From Candidatus Planktophila sp. (GTDB lineage: Bacteria > Actinomycetota > Actinomycetes > Nanopelagicales > Nanopelagicaceae), in contig SHVF01000009.1 in assembly GCA_009691135.1 (NCBI GenBank), positions 1 through 33,277 on the forward strand: a DNA stretch of 33,277 bases, in the 5' to 3' direction. The position numbers and the translations under genes are program-made. Each line of letters begins with the position of its first letter. Position 1 is the first letter of the stretch. Below the pieces are notes generated by a model. That model was not told where the DNA came from. It did not search any database and saw only the letters and a program-made list of their open reading frames with translations. This document shows, piece by piece, positions 16,278 to 24,680 of the stretch.

Positions 16278-16885
16278 ATGAAGTAACGCCAGTATCAATG
16301 GGGCCAGAAGATGGCCGAGCATTGCATCCGTACGATGAAGCGCGCGCAACTGCTGCGGTGCGCGAATTGTTATTGGCGTTAGGTGAAGATCCGGATCGTG
16401 ATGGGCTAAAAGAGACGCCGGCACGCGTGGCACGAGCCTTCAAAGAGAATTTTGAAGGACTATGGAAATCACCTGAAGATGTTCTGACAACAACATTTGA
16501 TATCGGACATCAAGAGCTAGTCATCATTCGCGATATCGAAGTTTTTTCACATTGCGAACATCACTTAACTCCTTTTCATGGAGTTGCTCACGTTGGATAT
16601 ATTCCAAGTGGAAAAATAACTGGACTCTCTAAAGTTGCTCGTTTAGTAGATTTATTCGCACGACGCCCACAAGTACAAGAACGCCTGACCACGCAAATTG
16701 CAGATGCAATGGTGCAAATACTTAATCCAATGGGTGTAATCGTAATTATTGATTGTGAACACCTTTGTATGTCAATGCGCGGAGTTCGAAAATCGCATGC
16801 CAGAACTACTACAAGTGCGGTGCGTGGTGCATTGAGAGATCCTGCAACTCGCGCCGAAGCAATTAGCCTCATTACAAAGGGCTAG
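16274..16885 (+). CDS. folE: GTP cyclohydrolase I
   Basis: This decameric zinc enzyme opens GTP to 7,8-dihydroneopterin triphosphate, the first step of folate synthesis. The 203-residue protein has the zinc ligands C94 and H97 in [11 protein letters not shown] and C165 in [11 protein letters not shown], plus the signature [20 protein letters not shown]. The start is GTG 16274, overlapping the ftsH TGA by four bases (GTGA), so translation is coupled to the protease. It is the first of four consecutive folate genes. Confidence 0.95.
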   Translation: MNEVTPVSMGPEDGRALHPYDEARATAAVRELLLALGEDPDRDGLKETPARVARAFKENFEGLWKSPEDVLTTTFDIGHQELVIIRDIEVFSHCEHHLTPFHGVAHVGYIPSGKITGLSKVARLVDLFARRPQVQERLTTQIADAMVQILNPMGVIVIIDCEHLCMSMRGVRKSHARTTTSAVRGALRDPATRAEAISLITKG

Positions 16886-16906
16886 TTAAGTGTCTCTGGT
16901 TCTGCT

Positions 16907-17668
16907 ATGAAAATTATGGGCATTTTAAATGTCACACCAGATTCATTTGCAGATGGTGGGCGACACGATACCTATGAAAAAGCGGTCGCTCGCGGCTTAG
17001 AAATGATTTCCGAAGGTGTAGACATAATCGATATTGGTGGCGAATCTACGCGTCCTGGTGCCGAGCGAGTAACTGCCCAGGAAGAACAGTCGCGCGTTAT
17101 CCCAGTCATTGAAAAGTTGTCACAAACAGGAATTCCAATCAGCATAGACACGATGCGTGCAGAGACAGCAGATAAGGCGGTCGCGGCAGGAGCTAGCATC
17201 GTTAACGACGTCAGCGGCGGATTAGCAGATGACGGGATGCATGAAAGAGTTGCCGAACTTGGCTGCCCTTATATCTTGATGCACTGGCGTGGCCACTCAA
17301 TTGAAATGAATTCACGCGCTGTATACAAAGATGTGGTGCAAGAAGTAATTGCAGAAATTGGAATTCAAATTGATAAAGCTCTACGCAGCGGAATTGCTCG
17401 AAATAATTTGATAATTGATCCCGGTTTAGGCTTTGCAAAAGAAACTGAACATAATTGGGAGTTATTGCGCCGTATCGAAGAGATCACCGATTTGGGCTAT
17501 CCAGTATTAATTGGAGGCTCGCGTAAACGTTTTCTGGGTGGTCAAAGCCCTGACGAACGCGAAGCTGCAACAATAGATTTGACTAGTTCACTCCTTGCTA
17601 AAAAGATTTGGGCAGTTAGAGTTCATAGCGTGGCTCCACATAAGAAATTGGTGATTGCTAATGGCTGA
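16907..17668 (+). CDS. folP: Dihydropteroate synthase
   Basis: This enzyme condenses 6-hydroxymethyl-dihydropterin pyrophosphate with p-aminobenzoate and is the target of sulfonamides. The 253-residue TIM barrel carries the family motifs in order: MGILNVTPDSFADGGRH (diphosphate loop 1), DIIDIGGESTRPGA (loop 2), ISIDTMRAE, IVNDVSGG, YILMHWRG, IIDPGLGFAKETEHN, PVLIGGSRKRFLG and the C-terminal VRVHSVAPHK. The start ATG 16907 lies 21 bases after folE and has no clear Shine-Dalgarno. folB begins inside its last eight bases. Confidence 0.94.
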   Translation: MKIMGILNVTPDSFADGGRHDTYEKAVARGLEMISEGVDIIDIGGESTRPGAERVTAQEEQSRVIPVIEKLSQTGIPISIDTMRAETADKAVAAGASIVNDVSGGLADDGMHERVAELGCPYILMHWRGHSIEMNSRAVYKDVVQEVIAEIGIQIDKALRSGIARNNLIIDPGLGFAKETEHNWELLRRIEEITDLGYPVLIGGSRKRFLGGQSPDEREAATIDLTSSLLAKKIWAVRVHSVAPHKKLVIANG

Positions 17669-18017
17669 TTTAATTGAAATTAAAGGGATTAAGTCATTTG
17701 GATACCATGGTGTCTTAGAAAGCGAAAAGGTCACTGGCCAAGATTTCTATGTAGATGTTACCCTGGAAGTCGATCTAACTCGTGCCAGTGTCTCAGATAA
17801 TGTTTCTGACACAATTAATTATGCAGAAGTTACAGATTTGGTTGTTAAAGAGATAACTGGAGATCGCCTTTCTTTAATCGAGAAACTTGCTGGAAATATT
17901 GCAGATCGAATCAAGGCTACTTATCCGCAAGCTGCCACCGTTTCTGTGACAGTTCACAAACCACAAGCGCCAGTCAACGCGCAAGTCAAAGATATATCGG
18001 TGACTATAAATCGATGA
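17661..18017 (+). CDS. folB: Dihydroneopterin aldolase
   Basis: This enzyme splits 7,8-dihydroneopterin into 6-hydroxymethyl-dihydropterin and glycolaldehyde. The 118-residue length is normal. Family motifs are IEIKGIKSFGYHGVLESEKV (with the G-Y/H-G-V substrate loop), QDFYVDVTLEVD, INYAEVTDLV and SLIEKLAGNIAD (the conserved Glu and Lys region). ATG 17661 was chosen over an in-frame TTG six bases upstream because ADLIEIKG is the normal N-terminus. It overlaps folP by eight bases and folK by four. Confidence 0.93.
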   Translation: MADLIEIKGIKSFGYHGVLESEKVTGQDFYVDVTLEVDLTRASVSDNVSDTINYAEVTDLVVKEITGDRLSLIEKLAGNIADRIKATYPQAATVSVTVHKPQAPVNAQVKDISVTINR

Positions 18018-18460
18018 GAGCGATAATCGCACTCGGTGCCAATATGGGTAACCCTGAAGAGCAGATGGATTTAGCGGTGGCAATGCTGCGCGAAGCCACT
18101 GATTTCAAGGCAGTTTCAAATTACTTTTCCACAAAGCCCGTGAGTGATATCCCACAGCCAGATTACTTAAATGCGGTCTGTATCGTGGAAAGTGATCTGC
18201 CCGCACTTAATCTACTTGCGCTTTTGCAAGGAATTGAAAAAACTTTGGGAAGAGAGCGCAAAGAAAAATGGGGCCCGCGCACAATTGATTTAGATTTGAT
18301 TCAATATGGAACACTCTTAAGCTCAGTAGATGAATTAACACTGCCTCATCCACGAGCACATGAGCGCCGTTTTGTCATAGAACCATGGCATTCCATAGAT
18401 CCTGATGCAATTTTGCTTACTCATGGCAAGATATCGGAGCTTTTGGAGCAAATGCTTTAA
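18014..18460 (+). CDS. folK: 6-hydroxymethyl-7,8-dihydropterin pyrophosphokinase
   Basis: HPPK transfers pyrophosphate from ATP to 6-hydroxymethyl-dihydropterin, making the substrate for folP. The 148-residue protein shows ALGANMGNPEEQMDLA at the start, the catalytic block KEKWGPRTIDLDLIQYG (Mg2+-binding D-x-D) and LPHPRAHERRFVIEPW. Its ATG overlaps the folB stop (ATGA). With folE, folP and folB it completes the pterin branch up to dihydropteroate, except for the dephosphorylation of dihydroneopterin triphosphate, which is not encoded here. Confidence 0.94.
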   Translation: MRAIIALGANMGNPEEQMDLAVAMLREATDFKAVSNYFSTKPVSDIPQPDYLNAVCIVESDLPALNLLALLQGIEKTLGRERKEKWGPRTIDLDLIQYGTLLSSVDELTLPHPRAHERRFVIEPWHSIDPDAILLTHGKISELLEQML

Positions 18461-18514
18461 GGCTCTAAACTTAGAACTATCACCGCCCGGTACCTGAAAG
18501 GACTGGAGCCAGAT

Positions 18515-19312
18515 ATGAAGATTGTTGCCAACTCGTCAGAAATCGATGGCGGCTGCACTTTTGTACCAACGATGGGCGCACTTCACGCTGGACATGTATC
18601 ACTATTCAAATTAGCGAAAGCCAAGAGTGACTTTGTAGTTGCGAGCATCTTTATAAATCCTCTGCAATTTGATGATGCGCAGGATCTTGCAAACTATCCG
18701 CGCACACCGGATCTCGATATTGAAATCGCTGCAGATTCTGGAGTCACACACTTATGGCTGCCTCAACAAGGAGAAATTTATCCTTCGGTATTTAAAAAAT
18801 TTAGCGCTGGTGAATTAGGGAATATTTATGAAGGCGCAAACCGATCTGGTCATTTTGATGGCGTTGTTACTGTCGTTTCCCGATTATTCGAATTATTGAA
18901 ACCAGAGACTGCAATTTTTGGTGAGAAAGATTTTCAGCAGCTAACTTTGATTAGAGCAATTGCAAAGGGCGTCAAAATAATCGCAGCCCCAACTGTGCGT
19001 GAAGCAGATGGCCTTGCCGTGTCATCGCGCAATGTTCGACTAGATGAAGACAGCCGCGCCGCCGCTTCAGTTATTTATAAAGCGCTAATCGCTGCAGAGA
19101 TTTCGCTCAATGCGCAAGAAGCGCGTAGTCAGATGCGCAAAGCCTGTGCCACGCAACCGCTTTTTAATTTAGATTATGCAGAAGTAATTGACGAAGATGA
19201 CTTCTCGATCGCTACAGATTCCACGCTCAATTCGCGCGCGATTATCGCTGGTTGGCTTAATGGGGTGCGTTTGATCGACAATATGCAGATGAAGACAGGT
19301 GGCTTGCGATGA
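18515..19312 (+). CDS. panC: Pantothenate synthetase
   Basis: This enzyme joins pantoate and beta-alanine through a pantoyl-adenylate to make vitamin B5. The 265-residue protein contains the HIGH-type nucleotide motif PTMGALHAGHVSLF, FINPLQFD, GEKDFQQLTLIR and the KMSKS-like VSSRNVRLDEDSR. GGAG about nine bases upstream serves ATG 18515. panB and panD, which supply its substrates, are not in the window. It overlaps nadB by four bases, so the vitamin and NAD genes are translated together. Confidence 0.94.
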   Translation: MKIVANSSEIDGGCTFVPTMGALHAGHVSLFKLAKAKSDFVVASIFINPLQFDDAQDLANYPRTPDLDIEIAADSGVTHLWLPQQGEIYPSVFKKFSAGELGNIYEGANRSGHFDGVVTVVSRLFELLKPETAIFGEKDFQQLTLIRAIAKGVKIIAAPTVREADGLAVSSRNVRLDEDSRAAASVIYKALIAAEISLNAQEARSQMRKACATQPLFNLDYAEVIDEDDFSIATDSTLNSRAIIAGWLNGVRLIDNMQMKTGGLR

Positions 19313-20922
19313 AGCTACTTGCGCCTGCCCCGGGATGGACTGCAACTGCCGATGTAATTGTGGTTGGCTCCGGAATTGCTGGTTTAACAACTGCCTTACA
19401 AGCGCGCACTTATGGCTTATCGGTCTTAATAGTTACCAAATCTAAGGTCGATGAAGGTTCTACTAAATGGGCACAGGGCGGCATCGCTGCCGCACTTGGT
19501 CCGGGCGATACACCGGATCAGCATTTAAAAGACACCTTGGTTGCTGGCGCTGATTTATGTGATGCTGAAGCAGTTCGTGTTCTTGTAACTGAAGGACCGG
19601 CTGCAGTTCGTAAATTAATCGAACGTGGTGCAATTTTTGATACAGAAGAGACTGGTGAAATTTCACTAACACGTGAAGGTGGGCATTTACGCAACAGAAT
19701 TTTGCACGCAGGTGGAGATGCAACTGGCGCTGAAGTCTCGCGTGCACTTTTAGCTGCAGTACATGATGACCCCGAAATCGAAGTAGTTGAAGATGCTCTC
19801 GTCTTAGATGCGATTAAAGATATAAATGGTGCAGTGTGCGGAGTTACCTTGCATGTAATTGGTGCTGGTAGTCGCGATGGGGTAGGTCGCGCTTTAGGCA
19901 AGGCAGTTGTTTTAGCAACTGGTGGCTTAGGTCAAGTATTTGCACAAACTACAAATCCTTCCGTTTCTACTGGTGATGGCGTTGCACTTGCATTGCGCGC
20001 TGGTGCAAAAGTGGCAGATGTTGAATTCATTCAATTCCATCCAACAGTTTTATGGTTAGGTGATAACACGCAAGGTCAGCAACCTTTAATCAGCGAGGCG
20101 GTACGCGGTGAAGGTGCATTTTTAGTTGACGATGAAGGTATACGTTTTATGGTCTCTAAACATCAATTGGCAGAGCTTGCACCACGTGACATTGTTGCAA
20201 TCGCTTCGATGCGACAGATGAATAAATCTGGAGCGCATCATGTTTGGCTAGATGTTCGCCACCTTTCGGGATTTGAAAATCGTTTTCCAACAATTTATTC
20301 ATCTTGTATTGCATATGGGATTAACCCCGAAAAGGATCTGATTCCGGTCGCGCCAGCATCTCATTACGCATCCGGTGGCGTCCGTGTTGATTTAAATGGC
20401 CGCACAAGTGTTACTGGACTTTATGCGTGTGGCGAAACTGCATGTTCTGGCGTACACGGGGCAAATCGTCTGGCTTCGAATTCGCTTTTAGAAGGTCTGG
20501 TATTTAGCGCCAGAATTGCCGCAGATATCGCTGCAAATTTACCGAAACAGTCAGAACCGGTTGCAGATGATTCACGCTCTGTTTTATTGGACCCACTTAC
20601 TCGCCGCGAACTGCAGCTAAGCATGAGTCGTGGTGCAGGTGTATTGCGTTCTTCTGATTCACTTCTGCAGACCAGTGCTGACTTAACGCGTATTCAAGAT
20701 CGAACCAGCACAAATCCATGCGTCGAAGCATGGGAGACAACAAATCTTTTCCAATTGGCGCAAGCGATCTTAAAAGCGGCATTAATTCGTCAGGAGACAC
20801 GTGGTTCACATTGGCGTGAAGATTTCCCTGATACTGAAAGTAATTGGCGCAAACGAATTGTGCAGCAATTAGATAATAAAGGTAACTGGATTACTTCCTA
20901 CCAAGAGGTTGGTACGCCATGA
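19309..20922 (+). CDS. nadB: L-aspartate oxidase
   Basis: This flavoenzyme oxidises L-aspartate to iminoaspartate for quinolinate synthesis, passing electrons to oxygen or fumarate. The 537-residue protein has the FAD Rossmann motif VVGSGIAGLTTALQA, the KWAQGGIAAALGPGD segment, the active-site region REGGHLRNRILHAGGDATGAEV (quoted as REGGH and HAGGDATG), EFIQFHPTV, SEAVRGEGAFLVD and the C-terminal C-G-E-T-A-C-S-G-V-H-G-A-N-R-L-A-S-N-S run typical of NadB and fumarate reductase flavoproteins. It overlaps panC and nadC by four bases each. nadA, which normally condenses its product with DHAP, is not next to it. Confidence 0.94.
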   Translation: MKLLAPAPGWTATADVIVVGSGIAGLTTALQARTYGLSVLIVTKSKVDEGSTKWAQGGIAAALGPGDTPDQHLKDTLVAGADLCDAEAVRVLVTEGPAAVRKLIERGAIFDTEETGEISLTREGGHLRNRILHAGGDATGAEVSRALLAAVHDDPEIEVVEDALVLDAIKDINGAVCGVTLHVIGAGSRDGVGRALGKAVVLATGGLGQVFAQTTNPSVSTGDGVALALRAGAKVADVEFIQFHPTVLWLGDNTQGQQPLISEAVRGEGAFLVDDEGIRFMVSKHQLAELAPRDIVAIASMRQMNKSGAHHVWLDVRHLSGFENRFPTIYSSCIAYGINPEKDLIPVAPASHYASGGVRVDLNGRTSVTGLYACGETACSGVHGANRLASNSLLEGLVFSARIAADIAANLPKQSEPVADDSRSVLLDPLTRRELQLSMSRGAGVLRSSDSLLQTSADLTRIQDRTSTNPCVEAWETTNLFQLAQAILKAALIRQETRGSHWREDFPDTESNWRKRIVQQLDNKGNWITSYQEVGTP

Positions 20923-21743
20923 CTGAAAATGAGTTAATTAAAGCAGCGCTAGCCGAAGATCTAGCAGGGGGCGCCGATATAACTTCTGAGGCAACTATTT
21001 CTGCTGATACAAATTCTTCGGCAGATTTTGTAGCACGCATGAATGGAGTAATCGCTGGTTCAAACATTGTTCATGCCGTCTTGGCAGAAGTTGGTATTAC
21101 AGATGTGAGGCAACTAAAGAAAGATGGGGAATCTGTAAAAGCTGGAGATATATTAATTACCTTGCACGGAAATACTCGAGCAATATTATTAGCCGAACGC
21201 ACCGCACTTAACTTTTTTGGTCATCTAAGTGGAATTGCAACGCTAACCAATAAGTGGGTAAAAGAAGTATCAGGAAGTAAATGCCAGGTACGCGATACCC
21301 GAAAGACAACACCTGGAATGCGCGTTATTGAGAAATATGCGGTGCGCATGGGCGGGGGAGTAAACCACCGCATGAGTTTGAGCGATGCTGCTTTAATTAA
21401 AGATAATCACATCGCCGCTGCAGGTGGAGTAGTTGCCGCCTTTGCAAAAGTTAGAAGCACTTATCCCGAAGCTGAAATCGAGATAGAAGTAGATACTTTG
21501 GAGCAACTTAAAGAAGTCTTACCTCTGAACCCAGATTTAATTTTGCTCGACAATATGAGCCCAGAGATGTGCGCACAAGCGGTTGCACTAGTAAATGGCA
21601 TGTGCAAACTTGAAGCTTCGGGAGGAATTTCAATTGCCAATGCTCGCGCCTATTCACAATCAGGGGTTGATTACATCGCAATCGGAGCGCTGACACATTC
21701 GGCTCCAGTTTTTGATATCGGCCTAGATCTGCGAACGGAGTAA
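20919..21743 (+). CDS. nadC: Nicotinate-nucleotide pyrophosphorylase (carboxylating)
   Basis: Quinolinate phosphoribosyltransferase makes nicotinate mononucleotide from quinolinate and PRPP, releasing CO2. The 274-residue protein has AERTALNFFGHLSGIATLT, VRDTRKTTPGMRVIEKYAVR, GGGVNHRMSLSDAALIKDNH, IEIEVDTLEQ and LLDNMSPE, all substrate-binding hallmarks of the family. ATG 20919 overlaps the nadB stop (ATGA). coaX begins two bases after its stop. Confidence 0.95.
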   Translation: MTENELIKAALAEDLAGGADITSEATISADTNSSADFVARMNGVIAGSNIVHAVLAEVGITDVRQLKKDGESVKAGDILITLHGNTRAILLAERTALNFFGHLSGIATLTNKWVKEVSGSKCQVRDTRKTTPGMRVIEKYAVRMGGGVNHRMSLSDAALIKDNHIAAAGGVVAAFAKVRSTYPEAEIEIEVDTLEQLKEVLPLNPDLILLDNMSPEMCAQAVALVNGMCKLEASGGISIANARAYSQSGVDYIAIGALTHSAPVFDIGLDLRTE

Positions 21744-21745
21744 TT

Positions 21746-22510
21746 ATGTTGCTAACAATTGATGTGGGAAATACCAACACGGTATTAGGAATTTTCGAGG
21801 GTGATGAATTAATTCGCTCTTGGCGAGTCAAGACGGATCCCCGCACGACTGCCGATGAGCTATGGCTGCAATATCACGCACTTGTTATCGGATATGAAGT
21901 TACTGGACTTTCAATCTGTTCCACAGTTCCAGCAACGTTGCGTGAATTGCGAACTATGATTGCAACTTATTTTTCTAATATTCCAACAACTATTGTTGAA
22001 CCCGGCACAAAAACAGGAGTTCCACTATTAGTTGATAACCCAAAAGAAATTGGCGCAGATCGAATAGTCAATACGTTGGCTGCTCACACTTTATATGGTG
22101 GCCCAGTAATCGTTGTTGATTTCGGAACATCGACAAATCTTGATGTTGTCTCACCTAAAGGTGAATTCTTAGGTGGCGCTCTTGCGCCAGGAATTGAAAT
22201 CTCAGTTGACGCTTTGGCATCACGCGCTGCGCAACTTCGCAAAGTTGAATTAATTCGCCCCAAAAATGTGATCGGCAAGAACACTGTTGAAGCGCTGCAA
22301 TCTGGCACAATCTTTGGTTTTGCTGGACAAGTAGATGGCTTGGTTGATCGCATCGTGGCCGAATTAGCGCAAAGTTATGAAGGCACGCCAACAGTCATTG
22401 CCACCGGTGGACTTGCACCACTAATCATTGGCGTTGCTGAAACTATTGATGAGCATGAGCCTGATCTCACGCTGATTGGACTGCGCCTTATCCACGAGCG
22501 AAATATCTAA
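21746..22510 (+). CDS. coaX: Type III pantothenate kinase
   Basis: This enzyme phosphorylates pantothenate, the first committed step to coenzyme A, and acts directly after panC in the pathway. The 254-residue protein belongs to the ASKHA fold: phosphate-1 motif DVGNTNTVLGIF, IGADRIVNTLAAH, the adenosine/phosphate-2 motif VVDFGTSTNLDVV, LGGALAPGIEIS and VIATGGLAPLI. Type III kinases need a monovalent cation and are not inhibited by CoA. ATG 21746 has CGGAG five bases upstream, inside the nadC end. It is the last gene of the long operon. Confidence 0.94.
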   Translation: MLLTIDVGNTNTVLGIFEGDELIRSWRVKTDPRTTADELWLQYHALVIGYEVTGLSICSTVPATLRELRTMIATYFSNIPTTIVEPGTKTGVPLLVDNPKEIGADRIVNTLAAHTLYGGPVIVVDFGTSTNLDVVSPKGEFLGGALAPGIEISVDALASRAAQLRKVELIRPKNVIGKNTVEALQSGTIFGFAGQVDGLVDRIVAELAQSYEGTPTVIATGGLAPLIIGVAETIDEHEPDLTLIGLRLIHERNI

Positions 22511-22514
22511 TAGG

Positions 22515-22520
22515 TAGACT
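22515..22520 (+). promoter_or_regulatory. Candidate -10 box TAGACT of lysS
   Basis: TAGACT lies nine bases before ATG 22530, so the mRNA would have a leader of only a few bases. There is no Shine-Dalgarno, and this separates lysS from the coaX operon despite the 19-bp gap. Confidence 0.5.
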
Positions 22521-22529
22521 TTCGCCATC

Positions 22530-24044
22530 ATGAGTAACGAAAAAGAGCCCGCAGCGCCGGTCGAAGACGATCTGCCAGAGCAATTACGTATCCGCCGCGA
22601 AAAGCGTGCTGGTCTAATTGAGCGCGGAATTGAGCCTTATCCAGTTGCAGTTGCACGCACTGCAACCCTTTTAGAAATTCGCACTAAATACGCTGCACTT
22701 GAAACCGATACTGCAACTGGTGATATCCAAAGCCTTACCGGTCGCGTTATCTTTAAACGCGATACCGGCAAACTCTGTTTTGCAACGCTACGTGAAGGCG
22801 ATGGCACCGAACTGCAAGCCATGCTATCTCTCGACAAAGTCGGAGAAGAAGTTCTTAATTCATGGAAAAGTGATATCGATCTAGGAGACATTGTTAGCGT
22901 CACTGGCGAAATCATTACATCTAAGCGCGGTGAACTATCAATCTTGGCAAATAGTTATGCGATGGCTGCAAAGTCACTTCGCCCACTGCCAAATGATCAT
23001 AAACCAATGTCTGAGGAAACCCGCGTTCGTATGCGTTATGTGGATCTAATCGTCCGAGATGAGGCGCGCTCTAATGCACGATTACGCCCTGCAGTAATGA
23101 AATCTCTGCGGGAGACATTTAGCGCCGAAAACTTTATTGAAGTTGAAACTCCAATGCTGCAAGTGATGCATGGTGGCGCAGCAGCGCGTCCCTTTAAATC
23201 ATTTAGCAATGCCTACGATATGGATCTTTATCTGCGCATCGCACCAGAACTATTTTTAAAGCGTTGCGTTGTTGGAGGCATTGAACGAGTATTTGAAATC
23301 AACCGAAACTTCCGCAACGAAGGCGCCGATTCTTCACACTCACCTGAGTTTGCGATGATCGAGAGTTATCAGGCCTATGGTGATTGGCGTTCAATCGCAG
23401 ATTTAACTCGCTCACTTGTGCAGAACGCAGCGATGGCAATTGCTGGCTCGCACGTTGTTACTCATCACGATGGTCGCCAAGCCAATTTGGGCGGCTCATG
23501 GAAAGAGATTTCACTTTACGAAGCTATTTCACAAGGTGTGGGCGAGACCGTAACCGCTCTTACTTCGATCGAAGATCTGAAGAAAATTGCCACAAAGTTA
23601 GGCATAAAGATTGATCCAAAGTGGATCACAGGCAAACTCGCTGAAGAAATATTTGAGCATGTCGCTAAAGATCAATTGATTGACCCTACATTTGTGATGG
23701 GCTTCCCAGTCGATACTTCACCATTGGTGCGTGCCCACCGCGAACTACCTGGCGTTGCCGAAAAATGGGATCTCTATGTTGATGGATTTGAACTTGCAAC
23801 CGGATACTCTGAATTAATTGATCCAGTCGTTCAGCGTGAACGTCTAATTGAACAAGCGACTTTCGGTGCGAAAGGCGATCTTGAAGCAATGCAAGTAGAT
23901 GAAGATTTCTTGCGCGCAATGGAATTTGCAATGCCACCGACAGGTGGAATGGGAATGGGTGTTGATCGCTTACTCATGGCACTTACCGGTTTAGGTATCC
24001 GCGAAACAATTTTATTTCCGTTGGTAAAACCTGAAATCGAATAA
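22530..24044 (+). CDS. lysS: Lysyl-tRNA synthetase, class II
   Basis: This enzyme charges tRNA-Lys. The 504-residue protein has an OB-fold anticodon-binding domain in the first ~170 residues (GRVIFKRDTGKLCFATLREG) and a class II catalytic domain: motif 1 around FIEVETPMLQVMHGGAAARP, motif 2 FEINRNFRNEGADSSHSPEF and motif 3 GGMGMGVDRLLMALTG. The downstream stop is followed after two bases by the GNAT gene. Confidence 0.96.
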   Translation: MSNEKEPAAPVEDDLPEQLRIRREKRAGLIERGIEPYPVAVARTATLLEIRTKYAALETDTATGDIQSLTGRVIFKRDTGKLCFATLREGDGTELQAMLSLDKVGEEVLNSWKSDIDLGDIVSVTGEIITSKRGELSILANSYAMAAKSLRPLPNDHKPMSEETRVRMRYVDLIVRDEARSNARLRPAVMKSLRETFSAENFIEVETPMLQVMHGGAAARPFKSFSNAYDMDLYLRIAPELFLKRCVVGGIERVFEINRNFRNEGADSSHSPEFAMIESYQAYGDWRSIADLTRSLVQNAAMAIAGSHVVTHHDGRQANLGGSWKEISLYEAISQGVGETVTALTSIEDLKKIATKLGIKIDPKWITGKLAEEIFEHVAKDQLIDPTFVMGFPVDTSPLVRAHRELPGVAEKWDLYVDGFELATGYSELIDPVVQRERLIEQATFGAKGDLEAMQVDEDFLRAMEFAMPPTGGMGMGVDRLLMALTGLGIRETILFPLVKPEIE

Positions 24045-24046
24045 CT

Positions 24047-24541
24047 ATGACTATAATTCGTTCCGCAAGAACTAGCGATATAAAGTCAATCCGCCAATTA
24101 GTGGATTCTTATGCCGCACCTGGACAGATGCTCAGCAAAGAGACTGTAACTTTGTACGAAAGCGTTCAAGAATTTACAGTCGCAGAAGTTGATGGAAAGG
24201 TTGTTGGATGTGGTGGGCTACACGTTCTTTGGGAAGACTTAGCAGAAGTTCGTACAGTTGCGGTTAAAAAAAATTTGCACAATATAGGTATTGGACATTT
24301 AATCTTGGAAAGAATTATCGAGCGGGCTCGCGAAGTTGGCGTAGAACGTATTTTTTGCTTAACCTTTCGAACAGATTTTTTTTCAAGCCATGGTTTTGTC
24401 GAAATCGAAGGCACCCCTGTCTCACCTGATGTTTATCAACAGCTATTGCGTTCATACGATGCCGGTGTCGCCGAGTTCTTGGATCTAGAAGCGGCCAAGC
24501 CCAATATCCTCGGCAACACGCGGATGCTCCTTACCCTTTAA
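24047..24541 (+). CDS. argA: Amino-acid N-acetyltransferase (probable N-acetylglutamate synthase, ArgA/Rv2747-like GNAT)
   Basis: This single-domain GNAT enzyme probably acetylates glutamate with acetyl-CoA, the first step of arginine synthesis. The 164-residue protein closely follows the mycobacterial Rv2747 type as I recall it: VGCGGLHVLWEDLAEVRTVAV, the acetyl-CoA loop HNIGIGHLI (Q/R-x-x-G-x-G/A variant), CLTFRTDFFSSHGFVEIEGT and the distinctive SYDAGVAEFLDLEAAKPNIL ending. No amino-acid kinase domain is present, unlike classical ArgA. It starts two bases after lysS and is presumably on the same mRNA. In other Actinobacteria lsr2 sits here. Family sure, substrate inferred from that resemblance. 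Confidence 0.8.
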   Translation: MTIIRSARTSDIKSIRQLVDSYAAPGQMLSKETVTLYESVQEFTVAEVDGKVVGCGGLHVLWEDLAEVRTVAVKKNLHNIGIGHLILERIIERAREVGVERIFCLTFRTDFFSSHGFVEIEGTPVSPDVYQQLLRSYDAGVAEFLDLEAAKPNILGNTRMLLTL

Positions 24542-24553
24542 GGCCCTACCGCT

Positions 24554-24584
24554 AGATTTTCTGGGGAATATTGCCCCTAAATCT
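24554..24584 (+). repeat. Imperfect inverted repeat downstream of argA
   Basis: AGATTT (24554-24559) pairs with AAATCT (24579-24584), and inside it GGGG (24563-24566) pairs with CCCC (24574-24577) around a loop AATATTG. The stem is 10 bp with a small asymmetric interior loop (three bases against one) and no T-run after it. It could be a terminator-like 3' end for lysS-argA, or an operator, as it covers the -35 element of the clpC stress promoter. Confidence 0.5.
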
Positions 24585-24590
24585 GGGGTT
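24565..24590 (+). promoter_or_regulatory. Candidate SigR/SigH-type stress promoter of clpC
   Basis: GGAAT (24565-24569) and GTT (24588-24590) are separated by exactly 18 bases, the GGAAT-N18-GTT consensus of thiol-oxidative-stress sigma factors SigR (Streptomyces) and SigH (mycobacteria, corynebacteria). Transcription would start near 24597, leaving a leader of about 85 bases to ATG 24681, with AGGAGA (near 24669-24674) as ribosome site. clpC genes in those genera are members of these regulons. A TANNNT (TAGGCT, 24637-24642) could be a second, housekeeping promoter. Confidence 0.5.
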
Positions 24591-24680
24591 CTACTGACAG
24601 TTGCCAATCACCTCGCGCCTTCTAGGCCTTCGGTTATAGGCTTAGCGCAAGCAAGAGATGAAATTAAGAGGAGATAGCCG

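Noticed and set aside
17655-17660. TTG start six bases upstream for folB
   Set aside because: ATG 17661 gives the normal family N-terminus.
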